DNA of 64,000 bases from Hahella chejuensis KCTC 2396 (lineage in GTDB: Bacteria > Pseudomonadota > Gammaproteobacteria > Pseudomonadales > Oleiphilaceae): the NCBI RefSeq assembly GCF_000012985.1, contig NC_007645.1, forward strand, positions 6,561,001 through 6,625,000, in the 5' to 3' direction. Below the pieces are notes generated by a model, which worked only from the letters and a program-made list of their open reading frames with translations, did no database searches and was not told where the DNA came from. Position 1 is the first letter of the stretch; each line of letters opens with the position of its first letter. Below, piece by piece: positions 54,265 through 62,158 of this stretch. The translations under genes and the position numbers were made by a program.

Positions 54265-54666
54265 TCAGCGTCCTTTGACGATATACATGCCTTCGCTGCC
54301 GGGCCGCGTCAGCTTGAAACCGAAGCGGGCGTAGAGTTCCGGCACATCCGCCATCAGCGTGATATAAGCCCCGTCCGGGGCTTCCCGTTGCAAGTACGCC
54401 ATGATGCTTTCCATCACTTTCCGCCCCAGCCCTCTGCCCTGATGCGCGGGGTCTACAGCAACGTCGACAATCTCAAAGTTCAGGGCGCCGTCGCCGACCA
54501 CCCGCCCCATACCGACGCAGGTTTCCTGCATCATTACGCATACGCCGAACAAACTGCGCGGCAGCCCTTTCACCGCCGCCTCTCTTGGCCTTGGGGTCAA
54601 ACCGGTGATTTGACGTAAACGCATGAAATCATCTACTTCTGCGACTTTCTCAACCACTTCGTACAT
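54265..54666 (-). CDS. GNAT family N-acetyltransferase
   Basis: A 133-residue acetyltransferase. The acetyl-CoA site VDVAVDPAHQGRGLGRKVMESIMAYLQ is clear, with preceding VCVMMQETCVGMGRVVGDG and the ending LYARFGFKLTRPGSEGMYIV. The substrate is unknown. It is convergent with the cytochrome c gene, separated by 27 bases, and is the last of a leftward group that follows the MerR regulator and the 198-residue protein. Confidence 0.9.
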   Translation of the reverse strand: MYEVVEKVAEVDDFMRLRQITGLTPRPREAAVKGLPRSLFGVCVMMQETCVGMGRVVGDGALNFEIVDVAVDPAHQGRGLGRKVMESIMAYLQREAPDGAYITLMADVPELYARFGFKLTRPGSEGMYIVKGR

Positions 54667-54710
54667 GCAACTTCCTTTCGAATTCCTTTTATTTTCAACT
54701 CATTTCAGAC

Positions 54711-55307
54711 TCAGATCGCGTCGCGCATTTTCTGCAGTATTTTCAGACAGGCGCTGTACAAAAGCTCCTCAAACATTTGGGCTTCACGGCTGGCTTCTTC
54801 TGCGCCATTTCCAAACACCCCCTTAAGACTGAACTCAGGCAATGAGTGCGAAAAGAATGGTTTCCATGGCAGCTTTTCTTTCGCTTCATAGGCGGCGACA
54901 GTTTTCCCTGAGGCGATGTTGTACAGCCTTGCTTTCAAGTGCACTTTCGGACGATTAATCAGAGGCAGCGTCACAGTGTTGATGTCCGCCATCAACAATC
55001 CGCCCCAGTTGTACTTCAACACCACCATTTCCAGCGCCAAATCGGACTTTCTGGGTTCATCAATCGTAGACATGTGTGGAAGGCTGATGAACGCCGTCAG
55101 CTTTTCTCTGATGAGATTTTCCAGTTCGACCGACGACCCAAAGAGATCGAATTTAGGGCTTTTGCCTTTATAGGCGGAGGTCACGACCAATGAGTCGAGG
55201 TACACCCGCGCCTTTTCCCGTTTGAATAATTTTGACCACACGTTGTACTTATTCCCTCTTTCAGCCCACGCCAACAACGTCGGACTTATCCTCCATTGCG
55301 CGACCAA
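54711..55307 (-). CDS. Protein of unknown function, possibly missing its 5' end
   Basis: A 198-residue reading frame whose first possible start is a TTG inside the end of the merR gene, an overlap of 22 bases. A GGAGG lies 12 bases before another in-frame TTG (near 55280). The body (KARVYLDSLVVTSAYKGKSPKFDLFGSSVELENLIREKLTAFISL, then ADINTVTLPLINRPKVHLKARLYNIASGKTVAAYEAKEKLPWKPFF) looks like the mature part of an outer-membrane or lipoprotein-type protein, but no signal peptide or lipobox precedes it. The gene may be translated by coupling to merR or be truncated. The family is unknown. Confidence 0.55.
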   Translation of the reverse strand: MVAQWRISPTLLAWAERGNKYNVWSKLFKREKARVYLDSLVVTSAYKGKSPKFDLFGSSVELENLIREKLTAFISLPHMSTIDEPRKSDLALEMVVLKYNWGGLLMADINTVTLPLINRPKVHLKARLYNIASGKTVAAYEAKEKLPWKPFFSHSLPEFSLKGVFGNGAEEASREAQMFEELLYSACLKILQKMRDAI

Positions 55308-55813
55308 TGCCGAATTGTTTTGATTTCTTCCGCCGGTATTCCCAGGGACTCCAGAAAATCCTGGTGCGCTTCCGGCGACATGGATTCAAACTCCACATGC
55401 CATTGCCGCATGGCCGCTTCATCCAGCCCTACCGCCGCCAGCATGGCCACCCAGCCCTGCTTGTCGATAATACGGGATTTCTTACGCACCCGCTCGCTCT
55501 TCAGGATAGTGGCGATCACCTGTTGTTGAGCGCGCAGGCGCTGTATTTCCCGGTTAATCGACTGTAGGCGCTGTTCAAGAATAGCCTGCACACCGTCATG
55601 GGGTTGCGCCAGCACGCCGGCTATATTCTCCAGCGGCAATCCCGCTTCGCGATAAAACACGATTTTCTCCATCCTGCTGAGGTCCGCCTCGGAATACAGC
55701 CGGTAATTGGCCTCGCTCCGGGCGCTGGGACTCAGTAGTCCAATAGAGTCGTAATACAGCAACGTGCTGCGCGATACGCCAAATTTACGCGACATCTGAC
55801 CAATGGTGTACAT
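55286..55813 (-). CDS. MerR-family regulator with conserved C-terminal domain
   Basis: A 175-residue regulator. Residues 1-70 are a standard MerR winged helix (YTIGQMSRKFGVSRSTLLYYDSIGLLSPSARSEANYRLYSEADL), followed by the dimer coiled-coil (about 75-110). Residues 117-170 form a small C-terminal domain that is also present as a separate 60-residue protein encoded just upstream (55885-56067). No metal-binding cysteines are present, so the signal is likely organic or a protein. The 198-residue gene overlaps its 3' end. Confidence 0.9.
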   Translation of the reverse strand: MYTIGQMSRKFGVSRSTLLYYDSIGLLSPSARSEANYRLYSEADLSRMEKIVFYREAGLPLENIAGVLAQPHDGVQAILEQRLQSINREIQRLRAQQQVIATILKSERVRKKSRIIDKQGWVAMLAAVGLDEAAMRQWHVEFESMSPEAHQDFLESLGIPAEEIKTIRHWSRNGG

Positions 55814-55884
55814 CCCGTCCGCCTCATCATTTTGCCATTCAATAAAGCGGTCATAACGACCGCTTTGTGTTTCTAGTCAGGATT

Positions 55885-56067
55885 CTACAGGGCCCGAATG
55901 CGGTTTATTTCCTCCGCGGAAATCCCCAGCCATTCCAGCAGGCTTTGATGCGCCTGCGGATAACGGGCTTCGAACTCCCGATGCCAACGCCGCATGGCCT
56001 CTTCATCCAACCCCGCCGCCCGCAAAACCTCCACCCATTGCGCTTTATTCATCAAAGTATCGCTCAT
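55885..56067 (-). CDS. Free-standing copy of the MerR C-terminal domain
   Basis: A 60-residue protein with GGGAG eight bases before the start. Residues 8-58 align without gaps to residues 118-168 of the adjacent MerR regulator, with 32 of 51 identical by my count (shared blocks GLDE, WH-EFE, P-AHQ and AEEI). It lacks any DNA-binding part. It sits upstream of merR on the same strand, 71 bases away. It may interact with MerR as a partner or competitor, or act on the same ligand. Confidence 0.75.
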   Translation of the reverse strand: MSDTLMNKAQWVEVLRAAGLDEEAMRRWHREFEARYPQAHQSLLEWLGISAEEINRIRAL

Positions 56068-56218
56068 GATTCATCTCCCGATAGTTCAGTGAAAACCGTA
56101 CAGCTGCGCAGCCGACGAAAGCTACTTTGGGGTATGAAGCTATAGACAGGTCAAGGGAGGATTCGGTTATTCTTTTCCTTAAATCGTTTTCCGTTGCAAG
56201 CAGAGAAGATTAAACCTT

Positions 56219-56836
56219 GTGGACGCACTCAACGCGCTCAGTCTTTGTCTCATCATGCTCGCCCTGGCGGCTGTTCCCAGCTCCAGCGTGGCGCTGGTGG
56301 TCGCTCGTTCATCCGTGTCCGGCTTTGCTCATGGCGCCGCGGTGACGGCAGGCGTCGTTTGTGGCGATTTGATTTTCGTGTGTCTGGCGATTCTGGGTAT
56401 GACGGCCCTGGCGGACGCATTGGGAGGGCTTTTCCTGATCATCCGCTATCTCGCAGGCGCATATTTGATCTGGTTTGGACTCAGCCTGATCCGCTCGCGT
56501 TCCACCCTCAGCCTTAGATTTACAGCGCCTTCAAAATCTCGTCTGACGACCAGTTTCAGCGCAGGTTTGCTGCTCACGCTGGGAGATGTCAAAGCCATAC
56601 TGTTTTACTCAAGCCTGTTCCCTGTGTTCGTGGACATGTCATCCCTGAACGCTCCCGACATAACGACCATCATTGTAATCACCGTCATTACCGTCGGTGG
56701 CGTAAAGCTCCTCTACGCCCGTCTGGCGCAAAAGATAACCGCCAGATTTATTAACAGCCCTATGGCGAGTGCGGCCAAAACTGCTATGGGCGGGGTACTT
56801 GTGGGAAGTGGGGCTTATTTGATTGTGAAGGGGTAA
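56219..56836 (+). CDS. LysE/RhtB family amino-acid exporter
   Basis: A 205-residue inner-membrane protein with about six helices: LSLCLIMLALAAVPSSSVALVVARSS, AAVTAGVVCGDLIFVCLAILGM, LGGLFLIIRYLAGAYLIWFGLSLI, and the conserved FSAGLLLTLGDVKAILFYSSLFPVFV. Members export amino acids or their derivatives. The GTG at 56219 is used. It is divergent from the small MerR-domain gene, so the MerR regulator might control it. The substrate is not evident. Confidence 0.88.
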   Translation: MDALNALSLCLIMLALAAVPSSSVALVVARSSVSGFAHGAAVTAGVVCGDLIFVCLAILGMTALADALGGLFLIIRYLAGAYLIWFGLSLIRSRSTLSLRFTAPSKSRLTTSFSAGLLLTLGDVKAILFYSSLFPVFVDMSSLNAPDITTIIVITVITVGGVKLLYARLAQKITARFINSPMASAAKTAMGGVLVGSGAYLIVKG

Positions 56837-56865
56837 AGCACCTCTCCCCCTCACCTTAGGCGCAG

Positions 56866-57288
56866 CTACAAAGCAGGACGACAGCTGACCCGGAGGGATA
56901 CACGGCCTTTAAACTCATAGTCAGGCTCAGTTGAGACGATAAAGCTTAAGTATTTCCCTTGGTTTAACGCTGTATTTTTAAATGCGCGCATCAGCTCGTT
57001 TTCCACCTTAACGCCGTCCACCTGAAACTCATCCACCACTTGATAGTTAATTAGCGCACTCATACATGTGCAGGAGCCAATGCTGTCATGGTATGAGACA
57101 TCCGCAAGCAGGCTTATATGATCGCCAGCTACCTGAAGCTGTGCAGGTTTCAGTTCCATACATGCATCCAATTTATTCGAAAATTGAAACCGCTCAATGG
57201 CGAGATCCGCACGTGAACCATTGGCTTGACAAGCGCCAACGGCCACCATGGACATAAAAAGAAGAAATATTCGTAAAGATTTGCTCAT
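56866..57288 (-). CDS. DUF2195-like lipoprotein
   Basis: A 140-residue protein with an N-terminal export signal ending in MVAVGAC, a plausible lipobox with cysteine 20, so it may be lipid-anchored. The mature part (ACMELKPAQLQVAGDHISLLADVSYHD, then FKNTALNQGKYLSFIVSTEPDYEFKGRVSLRVSCRP) resembles the DUF2195 family as I remember it. Function is unknown. It is a single gene convergent with the LysE gene. Confidence 0.65.
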   Translation of the reverse strand: MSKSLRIFLLFMSMVAVGACQANGSRADLAIERFQFSNKLDACMELKPAQLQVAGDHISLLADVSYHDSIGSCTCMSALINYQVVDEFQVDGVKVENELMRAFKNTALNQGKYLSFIVSTEPDYEFKGRVSLRVSCRPAL

Positions 57289-57448
57289 TATTCATTCTCC
57301 AAAGCAGCCTGTTTACACTATCAGATTGTTTTGTAGATCTGACTATAACCCCACTGTCGATTCCAACTAAGCTCAAACGATAAGGATTTATACTTCGCCG
57401 AATTCTTACGGCGGTTTGAGCCACACGTTTATCACCAGGGAACCGATT

Positions 57449-58108
57449 ATGTCACTCCAGCTTTACGCGCATCCTTTTTCTTCCTACTGCCAGAAAGTGT
57501 TAACTGCGCTTTACGAAAATCAGACGCCGTTTGAGTTTTGTCTGGTCGCCCATGACGACGCCGACGCTTGGCGACGGCTTGAAGCGCTTTGGACGATGAA
57601 ACAGTTCCCTGTATTGGTGGATCAGGGGATAACGGTGGTGGAGTCGAGTGTGATCATTGAACATCTGGATCTGTATTATCCTGGGCCTGCGCCATTGATA
57701 CCCAAAGATCCCAAAGCCGCCTTGCCGGTGCGCATGATGGATCGCTTTTTCGATAACTATGTTATGACGCCCATGCAGAAGCTGGTGTATAACTACATGC
57801 GGGAAGAAGGCGCTCACGATCTACAAGGTGTAGCGGAAGCTAAGCAAAAGCTTGATAAGGCGTATGCGTGGCTGAATGCCGCCCTGGTGGGATGTGAATG
57901 GGCGGCGGGGGATGCGTTTACCCTGGCGGATTGCGCCGCCGCGCCCTCTCTTTTTTACGCCGATTGGGTGTATGCGATTCCGCCTGAACACACCAGTTTG
58001 ATTGCATACCGACAGTGCCTGCTGGCGCGTCCTTCCTTCGCCAGAGCCGTAGAGGAAGCGCGCCCCTATCGCAAGAACTTCCCCCTCGGCGCGCCGGACA
58101 GAGACTAA
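57449..58108 (+). CDS. Glutathione S-transferase family protein
   Basis: A 219-residue cytoplasmic protein read from the ATG at 57449, preceded by AGGG; the ORF upstream of this start has no family similarity. The thioredoxin-fold N-terminal domain is MSLQLYAHPFSSYCQKVLTALYENQTPFEFCLV, then FPVLVDQGITVVESSVIIEHLDLYYPG with the glutathione-binding ESS. The helical C-terminal domain includes WAAGDAFTLADCAAAPSLFYADWVY. It conjugates or binds glutathione. The substrate is unknown, and the gene stands alone. Confidence 0.92.
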   Translation: MSLQLYAHPFSSYCQKVLTALYENQTPFEFCLVAHDDADAWRRLEALWTMKQFPVLVDQGITVVESSVIIEHLDLYYPGPAPLIPKDPKAALPVRMMDRFFDNYVMTPMQKLVYNYMREEGAHDLQGVAEAKQKLDKAYAWLNAALVGCEWAAGDAFTLADCAAAPSLFYADWVYAIPPEHTSLIAYRQCLLARPSFARAVEEARPYRKNFPLGAPDRD

Positions 58109-58327
58109 AAAAGCGTTATTCTCCAAACACTTACAGAATTGGACAGTAAAAAGGCGAAGAGAGTCGAGATATTTTACAACTCGACTCCTGCCGGCTTCCG
58201 CTTATATGTAACAGACCGTTGGATTTACACCCGTTTAGGCTTTTCGGCCTAGTTTGTGCTGTATTCCGCTTCGTTGACGGAAGTCAGCAACATTGATGTT
58301 GATAAATGACAGAAAGGAGATAAAGGC

Positions 58328-59074
58328 ATGAAGCCGAGTAAGTATCCCACCCTTCTCGCAGCCACGCTGGCGCTTTCTCTGAGCGGAGCCGCTCAAGCTT
58401 ATTTGCTGACCGGAACCATTTACGATCACGTCGCTTCTGAAGCCGACTTCGAAGACGCCATCAGCGGTCTTAAAACAGGCATGCTGGCGTCCACGCTGGG
58501 CTCAGACGGACTACCTGACTACATTGGTACTGGCGGCTACGGCGGTGTGCAAAGCGCGGCGAGCTTCGATAATTGGTGGAGCGATTCCCACGGCTCCAAA
58601 TCCGTGGAATTGAATCTGGCGGACAACGGAAGCGGCATGTACTCGTACAGCGATTCCACATTCTTCCCTATCGACGGCGAGTTGTCCGGCAATGAAGGAC
58701 GCAGCCACAATTATCACTTCGCCATGCATCTGGAAGGTAAGACCTCCTTCAAAGAGATGGACGTGTTTGACTTCACTGGTGATGACGATCTGTGGGTGTT
58801 TATTAACGGCAAACTGGTGATGGATCTGGGCGGCGTGCATGGCCCGGTCAATGGCCACTTCAGCGGCTCAGACCTACTGGGCCTGGGTTTGTCGGAAGAC
58901 ACTGTTTACGATCTTGATATCTTCTTCGCTGAGCGCCACACCTCTCAGTCCAACTTTAATATCACTACCAGCCTGCGCATTGAGCCGCCGACGCCTGTCA
59001 GCGAATCTTCCGTGCTCGCGCTGTTGGTGACAGGCCTGCTGGGACTGGGCATGCGGAGATGCTTCCGCAAATAG
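58328..59074 (+). CDS. Secreted fibro-slime domain protein with exosortase-type C-terminal tail
   Basis: A 248-residue exported protein. A signal peptide ends at about residue 24 (SGAAQA). The central fibro-slime domain carries KTSFKEMDVFDFTGDDDLWVFINGKLVMDLGGVHGPVNGHFSG and VYDLDIFFAERHTSQSNFNITTSL. The last 29 residues are a sorting-type tail: a short PPTPVSES motif, a hydrophobic helix (SVLALLVTGLLGLG), then a basic cluster (RRCFRK). This matches a PEP-CTERM signal apart from the exact PEP box. GGAG lies before the start. It is likely a substrate of the exosortase encoded 1.5 kb downstream. Confidence 0.85.
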   Translation: MKPSKYPTLLAATLALSLSGAAQAYLLTGTIYDHVASEADFEDAISGLKTGMLASTLGSDGLPDYIGTGGYGGVQSAASFDNWWSDSHGSKSVELNLADNGSGMYSYSDSTFFPIDGELSGNEGRSHNYHFAMHLEGKTSFKEMDVFDFTGDDDLWVFINGKLVMDLGGVHGPVNGHFSGSDLLGLGLSEDTVYDLDIFFAERHTSQSNFNITTSLRIEPPTPVSESSVLALLVTGLLGLGMRRCFRK

Positions 59075-59144
59075 CCGTCAACCTATTCTTGCTCTCACTT
59101 TAATGCGCGCAATGACGGATTAATCAGTGAAAGCCAGATACGAC

Positions 59145-59172
59145 AAGGGGGAGCGTCAGGCTCCCCCTTTCT
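59145..59172. terminator. Rho-independent terminator between convergent genes
   Basis: The eight-pair stem GGGGGAGC/GCTCCCCC has a five-base loop and a short T run on the plus strand. It ends the fibro-slime transcript and can also block read-through from the cold-shock gene. Confidence 0.75.
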
Positions 59173-59206
59173 TTATCCGGGCGAATAGGGAAGTTAAGCG
59201 GCTGAC

Positions 59207-59422
59207 TTACTCCGAGCTGCTAACCTCCTGTGCGAAGAGGCCTTTGGATGAATGCTGCACTTGATACTCCACGTGACTGCCTGCGCGCAGCGTTTTATAG
59301 CCGTCTTTTCTTATGGCGCTGTAGTGTACAAACACATCGCCTTCGGCGCTTTCAATGAAACCGTATCCCTTTGCGTTATTAAACCATTTCACCATGCCGG
59401 TAGTTCTTTCTCCTGACTGCAT
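59207..59422 (-). CDS. Cold-shock domain protein (CspA family)
   Basis: A 71-residue nucleic-acid-binding protein. The RNP1 motif KGYGFIE and the RNP2 motif VFVHYSAI are both present after a short leader (MQSGERTTGMVKWFNNA). Such proteins melt RNA secondary structure and are common as several paralogues in marine gammaproteobacteria. It is a single gene. The region 59423-59694 upstream has no supported gene and should carry its promoter. Confidence 0.94.
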   Translation of the reverse strand: MQSGERTTGMVKWFNNAKGYGFIESAEGDVFVHYSAIRKDGYKTLRAGSHVEYQVQHSSKGLFAQEVSSSE

Positions 59423-59694
59423 GATCTCTCCCTTTCCATGTTTAACTATGCGGCTTTGGTCGCGCGTGCTTCCTTAGCCTTATTCCTGATTTCACTGCGG
59501 GAGGCGCAGAGGCCTTTCCCGCGCAACTCTGCCGTCGGCCCTTCCCGGTCCGAACGACGATTAGGAGATCGATTATACTCCCTTCCACAAAATTGGTAAG
59601 AGCCAGAATTCTTTTGTCCTCAAAAGATTGACTCACCGATTTCACAAATCCAGCATATAGATTCTGAAAATTCTTAAAACGGGATATTTTTCGG

Positions 59695-60066
59695 ATGATC
59701 AGCCATATTGACCATATTGTCCTCACCGTTACGGATATCGAACGCTCCGTGGCGTTTTACCAGCGCGTCCTGCATATGGAGCCTGTCACCTTCGCCGCGG
59801 GACGCCGCGCCTTGCGCTTCGGTATGCAGAAAATCAATCTACAGACATTGGGACAGGAAACCCGCAACCGCGCCGGCGTCGGCTCTGGCGACTTATGTTT
59901 GATCACCCAGTGGAAACTGGAGGACGTCATCGCCCACTTGCAGGCGAAACAGGTCGAAATCGTGGAAGGCCCCGTCACCAAAAGCGGCGCCATGGGGGCC
60001 ATCACGTCCGTCTATTTCAACGATCCGGATCTTAACCTGATCGAAGTCAGCGTTTATTCCCAATAG
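59695..60066 (+). CDS. VOC family (glyoxalase-like) metalloprotein
   Basis: A 123-residue protein with two VOC beta-alpha-beta-beta-beta modules: ISHIDHIVLTVTDIERSVAFYQRVLHMEP (metal histidine 7), and LCLITQWKLEDVIAHLQAKQVEIVEGPVTKSG, ending FNDPDLNLIEVSVYSQ with the metal glutamate near 117. This resembles GLOD5-type proteins. A substrate is not evident. The YqaA gene follows after nine bases, so they may be one transcript. Confidence 0.9.
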   Translation: MISHIDHIVLTVTDIERSVAFYQRVLHMEPVTFAAGRRALRFGMQKINLQTLGQETRNRAGVGSGDLCLITQWKLEDVIAHLQAKQVEIVEGPVTKSGAMGAITSVYFNDPDLNLIEVSVYSQ

Positions 60067-60075
60067 GCGCAAACA

Positions 60076-60528
60076 GTGGAAGCCTACTTCAGTCTGTTTT
60101 TCATCGCGTTTCTGGCGGCGACGCTGGTGCCCGCCTATTCCGAAATTATGTTGGCTGGCCTGCTCGCCACCGGCTACGACCCCGCCCTGTTGTGGGTGTT
60201 CGCCACCGTCGGCAATACCCTTGGCTCTGTCGTTAATTGGGCGTTGGGGCGTTATCTTCTACATTTTAAGGACCGGCGCTGGTTTCCTTTCAAGGAAAAA
60301 AACCTCGGCCCCGCCCAGCGCTGGTTTCAACGTTACGGCGTCTGGTCACTGCTCATGGCCTGGGCCCCGTTGTTCGGCGATGCATTAACTTTTATCGCCG
60401 GCCTCATGCGAATTCGACTTCCTATCTTCGTATTCCTCACCTTCGCCGGCAAAGGAGCCCGCTACGCCATCATCGTGGGCCTGTTCGATCAGTTCGAGAC
60501 CTACTTCCTGAATACAGACTGGTTTTGA
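60076..60528 (+). CDS. yqaA: YqaA family DedA-like membrane protein
   Basis: A 150-residue membrane protein with three to four helices and the SNARE-associated (DedA-type) arrangement: FLAATLVPAYSEIMLAGLLATGYDP, FATVGNTLGSVVNWALGRYL, the loop GPAQRWFQRYGVWSLLMAWAPLFGDALTFIAGLMRI, and FLTFAGKGARYAIIVGL. DedA-type proteins move lipids across membranes. The family normally starts at this GTG. The gene is nine bases after the VOC gene. Confidence 0.88.
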   Translation: MEAYFSLFFIAFLAATLVPAYSEIMLAGLLATGYDPALLWVFATVGNTLGSVVNWALGRYLLHFKDRRWFPFKEKNLGPAQRWFQRYGVWSLLMAWAPLFGDALTFIAGLMRIRLPIFVFLTFAGKGARYAIIVGLFDQFETYFLNTDWF

Positions 60529-60628
60529 GGCGGGGCGTCGCCATAATTCATCATTTTTCCGCTATGATTTCGCCTGATTAAACGAAGATAATGCCTCTCT
60601 GATCTCTCATCCTGACGCCCAGATTTAC

Positions 60629-62158
60629 ATGTCGCCAAACGCATTTTCCGGAATCGCCGCATTCACCTCGCCGCTTCATCGCATCGGCGTCCGCATCATG
60701 ATCGCCTCTCTTTTTCTCTGGTTATTCAAACCTGTTCTAGCCTGGGTATGGAAGCAAATGCTGACGCCGGAGAACGAATTCCATGTCATCGCCTGCCTGT
60801 TATTGGCGGGCGTGGCCATCCACGCTTACCGGAGAAGTCCTCCCGCACACCGCGAGCTGAGGTTTCAATGGAGCGCACTCGCCTTCGCCCTGCTGGCGGC
60901 GAGTTGTCTGGCTTACCTTCTCAATGAATACATCACCGGTATCCACATTTTTTCCGCCACGCTGATGGCGACCGCCTGCTACGGCATGCTCGGCCTCTAT
61001 GTCGCCCCCGCCCTCTGGCGCAGCGCGTTGATACCCTGCGCGCTGTTGATATTCGCATTGCCTTTCGAAGGCTATCTCGATATCTACCTTGGCTTTCCCC
61101 TGCGCTTACTGTGCGCCGACCTTGCTGGCGACTTACTCTCAGCGCTGGGCGTTCCGCCCCTGTCCAATGAGTCCATCATCCTGATTGAAAACAAGGCGGC
61201 GGTGGTGGATCTGGCTTGTAGTGGTCTCAAAGGAATCTGGGCGGGCATGATCTTTTTTCTCCTGCTCACCTGGCTGGAGCGCAAAGCGCTGTCCTGGCGC
61301 TGGTTAGCCGTCCTGATGCTGTTTATCTGCGCGCTGATATTTTTCAATGCATTGCGCATTACTGCACTGGTGTATACGGATCTGGCGCTGAATGCGCCGC
61401 AGGCCGCGGACCACATTCATACGGCCCTGGGCGCGTTAGGATTTGTGCTGTCCTGCGCCCTGGCCTGGCTCGCGCTGACGCTGGCGCCGTCGCGACATGA
61501 GCCCACGCACTCTGCTGAGAAGAGGGTCCCTTCGCCCTCTATGCCGGCAAGCCAGTCAAACTGGCGGCGTAAGGAAGAGTTAGGCATCCTTGGCGTCTTG
61601 CTCCTGGCGCTCATCAGCTATACGCCTCATCCCAAACCTGCGCTCGCCGCAGAGGCGATCGAGCTGCCTCCGCCGCCGCAATTCAGCGCGCAAGTTGCAT
61701 CTTTATCCGATATTGAAGCGGGCTTTTTTAACCGTAACGCCGCCACCGCCCGCAAGTACTTGTTCACGTGGCGCGATATGCAGGGCAGTCTGATCCTGGT
61801 GCACAGCCGTTACTGGAAGGCCCAGCACGATCCGCGCAACTGCTATCAATCCCAAGGCGTCAGCATCGACGATGAGAAGACCTGGGTGCTGCCGGATCAC
61901 AGCGAGATCAAATATCTGCGCCTCGACCAGGGCGCCCGTTCCGCATTCTATTGGTTCCAGTCCGCCGACAGGCAAACTGCGGATTATTCCTCCCGCGTAT
62001 TTTCCGCCTGGAGCGAACCGGAACAATCCTGGGTGATGGTCTCCGTCGCCTGGAACAGCATGATTTCCCCCGACCTTGCGGCGCAGGCGACTGCTCTGCT
62101 GCGACAACATGTTCAACACATCCTGACCGGCGCTGAACGGAGCGACAATGGAAAATAA
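60629..62158 (+). CDS. xrtO: Exosortase (XrtO type) with EpsI-like C-terminal domain
   Basis: A 509-residue inner-membrane protein. Residues about 20-285 form the exosortase core with eight or more helices and the catalytic triad of the family: cysteine 197 in VVDLACSGLKGIW, arginine 243 in FFNALRIT, and histidine 262 or 264 in ADHIHTALG. After a linker (about 290-320) comes one helix and a periplasmic EpsI-like domain (about 330-500), including YWKAQHDPRNCYQSQGVSI. Exosortases cut and anchor proteins with PEP-CTERM-type tails. The gene overlaps the next by eleven bases. The subtype O label is from memory of the XrtO and VIT pairing. Confidence 0.85.
   Translation: MSPNAFSGIAAFTSPLHRIGVRIMIASLFLWLFKPVLAWVWKQMLTPENEFHVIACLLLAGVAIHAYRRSPPAHRELRFQWSALAFALLAASCLAYLLNEYITGIHIFSATLMATACYGMLGLYVAPALWRSALIPCALLIFALPFEGYLDIYLGFPLRLLCADLAGDLLSALGVPPLSNESIILIENKAAVVDLACSGLKGIWAGMIFFLLLTWLERKALSWRWLAVLMLFICALIFFNALRITALVYTDLALNAPQAADHIHTALGALGFVLSCALAWLALTLAPSRHEPTHSAEKRVPSPSMPASQSNWRRKEELGILGVLLLALISYTPHPKPALAAEAIELPPPPQFSAQVASLSDIEAGFFNRNAATARKYLFTWRDMQGSLILVHSRYWKAQHDPRNCYQSQGVSIDDEKTWVLPDHSEIKYLRLDQGARSAFYWFQSADRQTADYSSRVFSAWSEPEQSWVMVSVAWNSMISPDLAAQATALLRQHVQHILTGAERSDNGK

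Noticed and set aside
56127-56154. A TTGACC element read leftward before the small MerR-domain gene, suggestive of a MerR-type promoter
   Set aside because: No convincing -10 hexamer lies at 17 to 20 bases, and the expected dyad is weak.
59442-59726. A 94-codon reverse-strand frame between the cold-shock and VOC genes
   Set aside because: It overlaps the VOC start, has no ribosome site and reads as low-quality sequence. It was treated as chance.
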